This document shows, piece by piece, positions 21,799 through 31,966 of a DNA stretch of 64,000 nt. How positions within the stretch are numbered: position 1 is the first letter of the stretch; each line of letters opens with the position of its first letter. The stretch spans positions 1,205,501 through 1,269,500 of the forward strand of contig CM035164.1 in assembly GCA_020205615.1 (NCBI GenBank), given 5' to 3'. Both the position numbers and the translations under genes were made by a program. The notes under the pieces are model-generated. The model saw only the letters and a list, made by a program, of their open reading frames with translations, did no database searches and was not told the DNA's origin. The DNA comes from Panax quinquefolius (lineage: Eukaryota > Streptophyta > Magnoliopsida > Apiales > Araliaceae).

Positions 21799-24700
21799 TC
21801 AATGTTTTCTTGGTCTCTTCTGTGGAGTTGGATTGGCATACTCTTCATCCCTTCTTTTCCTTTGAGCTTCCTCATTCCTTGCTAACTCTTCCAGCTCGTT
21901 TAGACTTAGAACTGGATTCTCTTCATGTCTGCGCATGAATGCAGGATCTCTAATTGGCATTCTTATGCGCATCAGACACGCGTCTTGTGAGCTAGGAGTT
22001 GGCTCCTTATGACTCGGAGGAATAGTCGTAGGAATAGTCTGTTCTAATTTCCTCACCGACCGGATCGTTGAGTCTGATGATGTCTTGCAGGAGGGCTTCG
22101 TGATGTCTGAGCATGAAATTGACTTCTCCCCCTTTCTTGAGTTTCATGACCTCTTCCTCTGCCTTGACCTCCTTGATCTCCTTTCCTTTTATTATTCTCC
22201 CCCTTTATGTCAGCATCAAGGGTTCGAATATCGGCAGACAGCCGATTAACTCCTTGAACAAGCTCATTCAGTTGGCTTTGGGTTTGAGCAATGTCCTCTC
22301 TATTCTCCTTGATCTGTTTTTTAGCTCTAGCTTCTTTATTTTGGAGGACTGTCAGAATCATATCATTATGCTGCTCCTGATTGGCATAAGATTTCTGGAA
22401 GTCATAGATAGAAGCTTTCAAGTTGAGAATATTGTCCAGCATAATTTGATGTTGACGATCTTGGTTTTTTTTGCATTTCAAGCACAACCTCTCTTTGTTT
22501 GGCAGCAACCTGGAAATGGATCTCATCTCTGTCTGATATACTCTTCAGAATCTCATTGATAATTTCCCTTAGCCTCGTAGTGAGCTCAGTATTCATTGTA
22601 CTAGGGAATTTGTTAGCGGCTTTTATCATTTGATTCAGGCGGATGTTGAGGAGATTAGAGTGGGATTTCAGACTTGCTTCGATAGACTTGATCATCTGCT
22701 CAGAGGTTTCTTTTAAGTCATCCTTGGTAGGCAGGCTTGGGAGAGCATTATTTGATTGGGGATTGTCCATTTGAGGGGTTCTTGGTGGAGATTGATCTTG
22801 CAAATTGTACAACGCAAGATCAAGACTGAAAAAGTCATGTGATGAGGAGGATGGTATATCAGCTGGAGGGGTTTGGGTTTGGATATCTAGGATAGGTGAC
22901 TCTACGATTTCAACATTGGACTCTACGATGTGGCTTGAGTCTGGAATCGTAGAGTTGGTGATTTGAGGGAGTAGGGTAAGGTTGACTTCTTCTGGTTCTT
23001 CAGTTACAGAATTTTGGGATTTTGCAACTGGAAATTGATTTATTGGATTGGAAATCACTTCCAGCCATTTAGGAAATTCATAAAAATAGTTGGTAAGTTA
23101 GGAATGATGGCAGGTGATTAACTCTAAAACTGGTAGGGATAGTCAATACCTCAGGTTTGTCTTTTGATGAGGAATGGTTGGTAAGCACTTTTTGGCGAAG
23201 ATGACTTTCCCTGGAAATCCATGAGCCAGATTTGAGATTGCTGGATATTCCTTGAAGCTCCGAACATGTGATCCCATGATTTCGTGGATTCGAGCTTGAT
23301 GGTATGCCATCACGGGTAGGTAAGAAAACATTTGGTTGTCAGATAGCTTCAGATCCATCTTTCCCTACACCAAGATAATTTCAAGCTCATCATCATCATC
23401 ATTTTCTTCCTCTTCTTTGGTTTCTTCAAGAATCCATTATCTCAATAGCCTCTGGAAAGTTTGGCATTGGTTCATCTCCATCTTGAGCAAGGACCTCTTC
23501 TTCAAATTTATTGGGATATTATGAGGCTCCCTCACTATGAACATCTTCTTGAGGTTTAGAAACTCCCCTAAGTCGGTAAATCTTCTTCTAAGTTCAAAGA
23601 GTCCCTTCCAGCTGGAACCTTTTCTTGAGCAGTAGGCTTCTCCCCCTCAGCCGATGTATACTCGATCATGAGAATTTCAAGAATATCCCCCTCAGCTGGA
23701 GCATCTTCTTCTAAGTTTACTTGGGATAGTTCTACTTTTGCAGCCACACTCTTGGCTTCCTTCTTCAGTATTTTTTCATTCTCAAGAATATACTTCTTGA
23801 CCAGCTTTCTCCTTGCTTTGCTGGTTTTAGTCACCACTTCTGGACTCTCTTGAGTCTTTGTTTTGCCACGTTGATCAGCCACTCTTCTTAAAGCAGCTTC
23901 TTCCATTTCTGCCACACTTAGCCTGGTCTCAGAGAACAGCAGAGACTCTACGATCGAGTCTTTTGGACTTGTGACCAGTCTTGTTCTTCTTTAAGATTTG
24001 TGAAATAGTGGCTTGATCCTCTTCAGCTTCCTCTTGCTGTTGCATGTTCCTTAGCCTCCTTAGAGTCTCTATGTCAGAGGACTCTACAGGAATGTTAGTT
24101 GTAGATCCTTAAGGCTCTTCGACTTGTCTTGCCCTTAGCTTTCTCTTGCCCTTGCTTTTTCTGGCAAGAGAAGAGGGTTCTCCCTCATCTGCTTTCTTCT
24201 TCTTCTTCAACTTCTTTGACAATGTATATTCCTCTTGAAAGCCTACTTCCTTTTGTTCCCCATTTCTCCCATCGACTCTGTCATCATTCTTACATAATCA
24301 GCAGGTTCCTTTCCCGCCTCTTAAACAATTCTTTGTGTCATTCTTCGATTTGGGTTGATAGCTTCTCCTTCATCATCCCCAATTTTGTCACCCAATGCAG
24401 ATTGCAGAATGATGCTAATGAATCTCCTATACAGCATCTTCGGAGTACTCTTTGATTTCTTCGAGTTGACGATCCACTTGCCGATCCACTCGAGTAATAC
24501 AGCCCCATAATTGAGTTGAGTACCATGAACCAAAGCAGACATGAGCTTGAGTTGAGTCTCATTTACCGAGTCATGACCTGAGCTCTTGCAGCAGATGCAT
24601 TTCCCAATAATGTCAGCCAAAAATTCGTACCTTTGAGGGAACTCCTTCTTTTTGTAGCCTTTCACAAAGGGATTCTTCTTGTGGTGCATTTTCTTCAACC

Positions 24701-25006
24701 CTCTTGGAAGCTTATGCTGTCTAGAAATGGGTGCCCCACGTTCTTGAAACCTAGGGCCAGATTGAAGTTTTCTTCCCTTAGCATCATTTCAACTCCTCTT
24801 ACTCGTGTAGTGATGGTGTTGTATTCGTACACTCCATTCTTGTAAAACTCCTTCACTAGCTTGGGATAGATGAGGGTGTCGGTGCTCAGAGCCTCTTCGA
24901 GACCTGCCTTCTTTAGTAGTGCTAAGGTCTTGTGAAATTTTGGTGGAGCATCCTTGAACTCATCAAAACAAAGTCTGTAGCCTGAGATTACATTTGAAGC
25001 AGCCAT
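21799..25006 (-). pseudogene. Accessory reading frame of element D, downstream of pol, broken
   Basis: Consecutive same-strand frames fill 3.2 kb between pol and the 3' LTR. The N-terminus is at 25006 (MAASNVISGYRLCFDEFKDA..), and the first segment has VKEFYKNGVYEYNTITTRVR and MMLREENFNLALGF. It recalls the plant-transposon protein domain found in other retroelement extra frames (family name from memory, untested). The second segment (24321-24698) follows with a 4-base overlap. Later segments (23568-23915, 22402-23058, 22053-22526) are Glu/Ser/Pro-rich and coiled-coil-like (NKEARAKKQIKENREDIAQT), followed by an RG-rich stretch (GGQGRGRGHETQERGR). The last (21799-22056) ends in a basic tail, TPQKRPRKH. 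I see no transmembrane segment, so the label env-like is not supported. Frame breaks may be decay or sequencing error. Confidence 0.65.
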
Positions 25007-25063
25007 GATTCTGTAGTTGAGAAGTGGAATACGACCGAGCTTTCTCTTGAGTTAGGGTTTTGC

Positions 25064-25065
<2 letters not shown>

Positions 25066-25098
<33 letters not shown>
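25066..25098. repeat. (GA)n microsatellite
   Basis: About 16 GA units. On the minus strand it is a pyrimidine run some 60 bases upstream of the accessory frame's ATG, within a possible leader. Confidence 0.85.
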
Positions 25099-25100
<2 letters not shown>

Positions 25101-25269
25101 CTTTTGAACTTCAGATTTCAAAAAATACGGTTCCAATTTGTACTCGTAGCTTCCCTCTCTCTTTTTTTTGACTTAGTGGGACAGGTGTCGCCTTATGCTT
25201 GGCTCTACGATTTTGACTGTGCATGAATGTACTAATTTGCCCTTTGAATCTTCAGTGCTGAGATGTCCT

Positions 25270-25660
25270 TAGGATGACTACGATCGTAGAGATAGTCTTT
25301 TGGTCGTTGAGTCTGTCCTACGATCGTCGAGTCTGTCCGACAGTCGTTGAGTCTGATCACCATTCGTAGAGTCTGTCCTACGATCATCGAGTCTGTCCGG
25401 ATCCTTGTGTTGAGTTTTTGACTAAGCCTTCTTTTTAAGGTAACTCAGGAAGGGCCAACCTCTTGGTGATTCAAGGGTTAGGTTTGTCCCTGAGGCACCT
25501 CTTAGAGAGATTGCATTGTTATGAGGCTTGTCATCACAGGATTCACTTTGCTTGTTGGAAGGGCTTTAGGTCATCGTCGAGTCTGCACTATGATAGTTGA
25601 GTCTTTGCTACGATCATTGACGTAGTTGTCTGTTCGGCTCTACGATCGTGAACTTCCCTT
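25270..25660. repeat. CTACGATCGTAG-rich direct repeats in element D
   Basis: At 25278-25400 a roughly 30-bp unit repeats: CTACGATCGTAGAG, CCTACGATCGTCGAGTCTG, CAGTCGTTGAGTCTG, ATTCGTAGAGTCTGTCCTACG, ATCATCGAGTCTGTCC. More copies lie at 25570-25650. The same motif occurs in D's LTRs. Confidence 0.7.
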
Positions 25661-25661
25661 G

Positions 25662-28100
25662 TGTGAGACCCCAAATTTTATCAATAAAGATTTAAATTTT
25701 GTCGAAATAATTTTTAATATTATGGTGTGAATTTGAGATAATATTATAGTTGTGGGTAGTATTTATAAATTTTGCAAAGTATGCAAGTGGTTATATTATA
25801 TTCGATTGGTCGGGGAATATTCGGTTTAGCAGGAATATTCGTATAACTACTCAATCATTGGTGGACCCTTACAATGTAATTATTGTCGAATTGAGAAAAC
25901 GACAAAAATATTTTATTGAAATAACTATGGAAGTTTTACCGCTGATAATCTTTGTTGAACTACTTTTGGTAGTAAAAGTACAATGAATACGTGTGGTTGC
26001 ATATAAGAAGCACACCAGTATTGATTATCGATGCTTATGTGAGAAGTCACTCATTTGATTCCATTATCACGATTAATAATATGAATTATTATAAATGATA
26101 ATGACGCTTTTGTTTTATTCATATTATTAACGTAATAAAATGTAAATATCTTTTATATAAAAATGTAATACTTTATTAAAGTTATTCTATAAATAGAATA
26201 TATTATATTTTATTATGCATAGTGTTGCATAGTGTTTTGCATAGTGTTGCATAGTGTTTGCATAGTAAAAAAATGTTTTTATATAAATAGAATATATTAT
26301 ATTTTATTTAAAAGATTTTGCTTTAAATATGGACCGTCGATTAAAGTAAATCAATCTGGACCGCTCATGGATTAATTACTATGCATTCTATTTTCCTATA
26401 AATAGAAGCTCATTCCTTCATTATTTTCTTACTAATTCACCAAAACTCTAGAGAGAGAAATTATAGAGAGAAGCTATAGAGAGAAAATCTATAGAGAGAA
26501 AGAAGAAGAGTATTCGCACTTCACTACTTTGATATCCAAAGGTCTTTTTACTAGTGAGGGATATTATTTGTTGTACCTGTAAGGGGTATTATTCTTTCTT
26601 ATTCATGAAGAGAACTTCATTATTCCATTCATTATTATTCATTGAATAACTCAGAAGTGGTATACCCTATACATAACCTCGTATACGCCAGACAACCCTA
26701 TACTTGGTGAAATCCTTATATTATTCCATTCTTATTTATTCTCATTGAATAACTCGATACGCTGAATCCCCTATACTTGGTGATCTTCTTCATTATTCCA
26801 TTCTTTATTATTCTGCTGGAATATCCTCGTCTGCATGTGTTTTACACCTTTAACCGGTTCCATTGCTTATTATTCCGCATTTATTATTCTCGTTGAATAT
26901 CCTCGTCGTGTTATTTACAATCAACCGGTTCTATTGTTTATTATTCAAAGATTTATTATTCTCGTTGATCATCCCGCTTGCAGTGAATTTCACCGACCGT
27001 TCCGTTATTATTATTCTTCGTTGAATAACTCGCCTCATGGGTACCGCATGCACGGTGATTTCTTTTGTTATTCCATTCTTTATTATACCCAAATTGGTTA
27101 AAACTTTGACTTCTATACTCCATGAAATTAGTAGAATATCCTCGATATTTGCGTTTCATCTAAAGATCTTTTCATGGAAATATTCTTCTGAGCATTCTTG
27201 AATTTTACTCTACAAAGAAGTATCATGTTGACAACTTGGACGTTATTGGTTCTTGGATTAATTAATTCTTAAACTTGTTTTATTGAATTATTATGTCATT
27301 GTCATCATCCTCATGTTATGTTATGTTGAAAGTTATCTATGTCTTACGTGCATAGATCAACTTTGTATGATTATGACCAGGGATCATTCGGTATAATCAC
27401 GACTTCGCTATAAATGATGTGACAAAAGTCCTCAAAGGGTCCGTAATGCAAATGATGGATAATTTTTGGTATGATTATGACCAGGGGTGATTCGGTATAG
27501 TCATGAACATTGATAATTTGATGAAAATCCTTGACCGTGGTACATGGATGATTAGATGTGGTGGTTTATTTATTAAAATTTGAGTCTCAAATGATAAAAA
27601 TTGATGAAAACCTTTAAAACCTAAAAGATAGTAGACTTTATTTTCTACTTGACTCTTTTAATGGATTGCATATTCATTGCAGCTTAAACCGGTTGTCATT
27701 GTATTTTATCGCTTTAACATCATTGTTGAAGGCTAATGATAATTTATTCTCGCATTATCTTAGTCATAATATTTCTTCTTGGGCTAGTTGAGCTCACCTT
27801 TTTTTCTTCACCGTTTCTTCAAAAATGAGAACATAGTCCGGGACGAGCCTGGGAACTGAGTAATGGTCCGTGAGGATAGCATTAGTAGCCCTCACTATTC
27901 CGTGAAATAGTGTGATAATAGTTGTAATGAGGACTCCTTTTGAGTTTGTATAATATCTAGTAGACAATATTTGTATTCAAACTCACGCTTATGTCGATTG
28001 TTGTACAACGGCGCTTATATTAAGAAGTTGTATTTGAATTTATGTACCATGTAAGTGGCGACCCAAGATGGGTGACGATACCTAATTTTGGGGGCGCACA
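25662..28100 (+). repeat. 5' LTR of element A
   Basis: 2439 bp. It includes GCATAGTGTT direct repeats (26217-26270), a TATA box CCTATAAATAG (26396-26405), a run of AGAGAGAAA phrases (26450-26505), TTATTATTC..GTTGAATAAC-type repeats (26590-27030), a hairpin at 27335-27357 and the end CCTAATTTTGGGGGCGCACA. Confidence 0.92.
26396..26405 (+). promoter_or_regulatory. TATA box in the 5' LTR of A
   Basis: CCTATAAATAG lies about 735 bp into the LTR, and the same motif is present in the 3' LTR at 32697-32706 and in C near 49054. The repeats GCATAGTGTT lie 125-180 bp upstream, where an enhancer would sit. Confidence 0.65.
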
Positions 28101-28120
28101 ATTGCATCGTAGCTTAGGAT
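28101..28120 (+). other. Primer binding site remnant of A
   Basis: ATTGCATCGTAGCTTAGG, directly after the LTR, is a damaged form of the plant gypsy start ATTGGTATCAGAGCTTAGG (tRNA-Met). Confidence 0.55.
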
Positions 28121-28269
28121 ATGATCCTCGGCTAAGATGCTGAGATAAGAACTAGGAGTGAGAGACGGGAATTCCTTCGCTAGTATGACCTACCTAAGTT
28201 TATTTGGTATTTGATTGGTCTCACGAGTATAGGGATAATAGATGATATGTTAATTAACCCTTGTTTTGT

Positions 28270-29380
28270 GACAAGGTTTGAGAATGACATCCGAAAATGC
28301 TTTGAGATAAGCAATGAAGCACATGAGAGTGTTGATTCACCAAACAAAAGGTAACGACCAACAACACGATAATAATCATATCGGTGGCAACGGCTATCGT
28401 AACAATGATAACCATCGTGGGGAAATTATCATGCTAAGAATGGTAACCACTTTGCGGTAATCAAGGCAAAGATAATAGAAGTGGAAATTGCAAGAAGAGA
28501 AGGTCATTTAACTCAATTTTGTTGTGTACCAAAGTCAAGTCTAGTCTGGGACGGTGGCACCAAAGGTGGATATGGACAAAACAAAGTCGTTGGTTTTAGG
28601 AAGTGCATTTTTCACGACTTCTCAAAAGCGAGTAAACCGAACGGTTAGCACTCGGGTTAGTTAATTATAAATTGCGAAGTCTATACCGTGTTAGATACCA
28701 TTTCTACCCACTCTTTATTTCACCTAGTTGTGTTCAACGCTTAAATTTGACTCAAGAAGTTAAACTTTGACTTATTGGTTGAAACTTCGTTAGTAGTAGC
28801 CTTCGTTATCGCTACTATTTTTTAAATCTTGTTTGATTCAAATAAACATTTTCACGCTACTTCGTCGATCTTATCTTTTGAAAATATTTGCCTTTGATGT
28901 GATTTTAGGAATCAATTGGTTAACTACTCATCATGCTTTTCGTAAGGTTGTTAGCTTTTATATTCATAACCAACTTGTTGTGCGAATTCAAGTAACCAAA
29001 CTACTAAAGTCAATTATTGTCATATCAAGCCATAAGTAAAGAGCCCCGAACCTTTCGTTGTTGACTTCCTTGTGTGGAATGCACCGAAGCCGGACTTTCA
29101 GAGGCTTACATCGTGAATGAAGATGACAAGTTTATAGGTATCATTGTGAGGTGCTATCTAGGTTAAGGGATAGAAGTCACAGCTTGGTATCAATGTGACG
29201 TACTATCCAAGTCTTGGATGAGAGTCACGCTTTTTGAATGATATTTCTATTATTAATAAATTTCTTGGCGTATTCTTGAAGAATTCTAGCCTACCCTAGA
29301 GCGTGAAATCGAATTTTGTATTGACCCCAAAGACAAAAACCCATTTCTTAAACCTCAAATATTTCTTCAACTAAAATGAA
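28270..29380 (+). pseudogene. gag and protease remnants of element A
   Basis: 28300-28540 matches the gag tail and zinc-knuckle region of B (43440-43790), including CATCGTGGGG and GAAGGTCATTTAACTCAATT. 28833-29039 encodes FAFDVILGINWLTTHHAF, the retropepsin-to-RT linker signature, matching B at 44156-44200. 29290-29380 still shows a DPKDKNPFLKPQ-like RT entry. Frames are broken throughout and no catalytic region remains. Confidence 0.7.
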
Positions 29381-30039
29381 TAGTTTACGTGGTTTATGAT
29401 GAAAGTCATAATAAAAGCATTGGACTAATGAAAATCATGGGTATATGAAGTATTAGTAAGTTTTTGATGAGTTATGTTGGTTAGTATGTGAAAACATGAA
29501 AGTTTCTTAGAAATCACAAAGAGTTGAAAATCGATTTTGGTGAAAAACGTAATATGAAATTCAATCACCATATCTCCTATTATATTTTGAATTTTTGAGT
29601 GTGGTCAAGTTCTAGAGTTAGATCTATGAGTTACCTAACTAATCCAAGTGGAATTACTGAAAAAGGTGTTGTAGATTTTTGTGTGGACTGATTTTAGCAA
29701 AGGAGTGCAAAGCTGCAAAAATCAAAAAAGCTCTTTGCCATGATTTTAGAGGGGCTGTTTCGCCACTTAAATTATGAGAAAATTTCTGGCCTTTTGGGAC
29801 ATGAAGGTATATGGTATAAAGTACCTCCTGTCCAAAAATGAGCTCATTCTCGACTTAAAATGAGCAAGTTATGACTATTTCAATATTTAGGTTTTTTCGA
29901 TTTAAAACGCTATAACCGAGTTCTATAACTCCGATGACCATGAAATTTAAAACTGGAGGCTCACATTAACATGTTTAAGGTCCTGCCAAGAGTTGGGAAT
30001 TTTGGAGTTAAACTTGAGGTAGCTAATTTCTTAAGGAAT

Positions 30040-30480
30040 TAATTAGAAATTGATTTTTAAAAATAGTAAATGAATTTTAAAATTCCGAGAAAAATATATT
30101 TTTATTATGGGACTATATTATGCTAAATCCCAGAAAAGAAATATTTTTGGACTGATTTGGTATTTTTATGAAAATAGTTTAGTTACGAACATATGAGTTA
30201 AATATGTTATGTGAAGTAACAAAGTTGAAAATAGGATTTTATGGCTGTAGAATCCTATATAGTAGTATATGCATATTTTTTTTATGAGGATTTGATAATT
30301 GGTGATGATATTTTATGAGTATGGCATTTTTTGAATGATTAAATGCATTATATGGTAAAAGCGTAAACAATTGAGATAAATTGTTTATAAATTTAAGAAG
30401 TGATTAAAATATTGTTATAATATTAATGATATTAGATTATGAGATTATTAAGTGATTGATAACATGGGATATTCTTGAAT
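30040..30480 (+). repeat. AT-rich module shared with LTR H
   Basis: Matches 56885-57305: ATAGTAAATGAATTTT, TTATGCTAAATCCC, AAAGAAATATTTTT, TTAAATATGTTATGTGAAGT, GATTAAAATATT..TATAATATTAA. The sequences on either side do not match. Non-coding. Confidence 0.7.
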
Positions 30481-30669
30481 CTCGGATAAATTATATTATA
30501 AATGTTTAATATTTATCCTTTATCTCATTTGATTGATTCTTTATATCATTATCCTCATGCTTATATTATGTTGAAAGTCATCTCATGGCTGAAGGTGCAT
30601 AGATGGACTTGGTATGATTATGACCGTGGATTGTTCGGTATAATCATAACCGTAATTGAAAACACGATT

Positions 30670-31545
30670 ATCTTCGCCGTAGTGCATGGATAATTTGTGG
30701 TCGTGATACTAATGAGTACACGATTATCTTTGGTAGTAGTGTATGGATAATTTGTGGTCGTGATACTAATGAATACATACATGATTATCTTTGGTAGTAG
30801 TGCATGGATAATTTGTGGTCGTGATACTAATGAATACACGATTATCTTTGGCGTAGTAGTGTATGGATAATTTGTGGTCGTGATACTAATGAATACACAA
30901 TTATCTTTGGCCGTAGTGCATAGATAATTTGTGGTCGTGATAATAATGAATACACGATTATCTTTGGTCGTAGTGCATGGATAATTTGTGGTTGTGATAC
31001 AAATGAATACACGATTATCTTTGGCCGTAGTGCATGGATAATTTGTGGTCGTGATACTAATGAATACACGATTATCTTTGGCCGTAGTGCATGGATAATT
31101 TGTGGTCGTGATACTAATGAATACACGATTATCTTTGGTCAGTAGTGTATGGATAATTTGTGGTCGTGATACTAATGAATAAATGATTATCTTTGGTCGT
31201 AGTGCATGGATAATTTGTGGTCGTGATACTAATGAATACACAATTATCTTTGGTAGTAGTCATGGATAATTTGTGGTCGTGATACTAATGAATACACGAT
31301 TATCTTTGGTAGTAGTGCATATGGATAATTTGTGGTCGTGATACTAATGAATACACGATTATCTTTGGTAGTAGTGCATGGATAATTTGTGGTCGTAATA
31401 CTAATGAATACACGATTATCTTTGGTCGTAGTGCATGGATAATTTTGGTCGTGATACTAATGAATACACGATTATCTTTGGTCCGTAGTGCATGGATAAT
31501 TCGTGGTCGTGATACTAATGAATATCCTCGGCCCGTAGTAGTGTG
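30670..31545 (+). repeat. 57-bp tandem array inside element A, about 15 copies
   Basis: The unit reads GGATAATTTGTGGTCGTGAT, ACTAATGAATACACG, ATTATCTTTGGTCGTAGTGCAT. Spacing is exactly 57 bp in the best-kept copies (for example 30961, 31018, 31075). 57 is a multiple of 3, which explains the long minus-strand open frames with a 19-residue repeat here. ATTATC and GATAAT can pair around the GTCGTAGTGC core in each unit. Related to the arrays in the LTRs. Confidence 0.93.
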
Positions 31546-31895
31546 GATGATTCGATGATATGGATTAATTATTGAAATGAGTCTCAAAGAATGAAATATT
31601 AATTCATGGATGTGGTAAAAGTCATCTTTGGTCAGTAGTGCATTGATAGACTTGGTATGATTATGACCACGGATTATTCTAAGATAATCATGACAGATTG
31701 AAAACACGAATATCCTTGGCCAAGAGGTGCATGGATAATTCGTGGTTGTGATACTATTAAGCCGCTGGCCTCAAAGATTATTGGTTTTACAATTGTATAT
31801 CTTTAGCTTTGTAGTGCAAAGATGAATTGTTAATGAATATCTTTGGCGGATTGTAGAGATGAATTTAATGTTTTCAACGATAAAGGTATTCAAGG

Positions 31896-31966
31896 TATCC
31901 TCACCTCTTTATCATACTGTGTATCGCACCCTAATTTTCGAGAGCGAAATTTATAAGGAGGGAGAT
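31896..31966 (+). other. End of pol and polypurine tract of A
   Basis: TATCCTCACCTCTTTATCAT and ATACTGTGTATCG match the last codons of B's pol (47282-47310). AAGGAGGGAGA at 31955-31965 is the polypurine tract just before the 3' LTR. Confidence 0.75.

Noticed and set aside
21799..25006. Viral envelope gene in element D
   Set aside because: Position fits the env-like frames of Sireviruses, but no signal peptide or transmembrane segment is visible.
30670..31545. CRISPR-like array (regular repeats)
   Set aside because: Direct tandem repeats without unique spacers, in a plant retrotransposon.
30618..31707. Long minus-strand open frames with a 19-residue repeat (VFISITTTNYPCTTAKDNR)
   Set aside because: They come from a 57-bp tandem array whose period is a multiple of 3, so absence of stops in one unit keeps the whole frame open. 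No start context, no known family.
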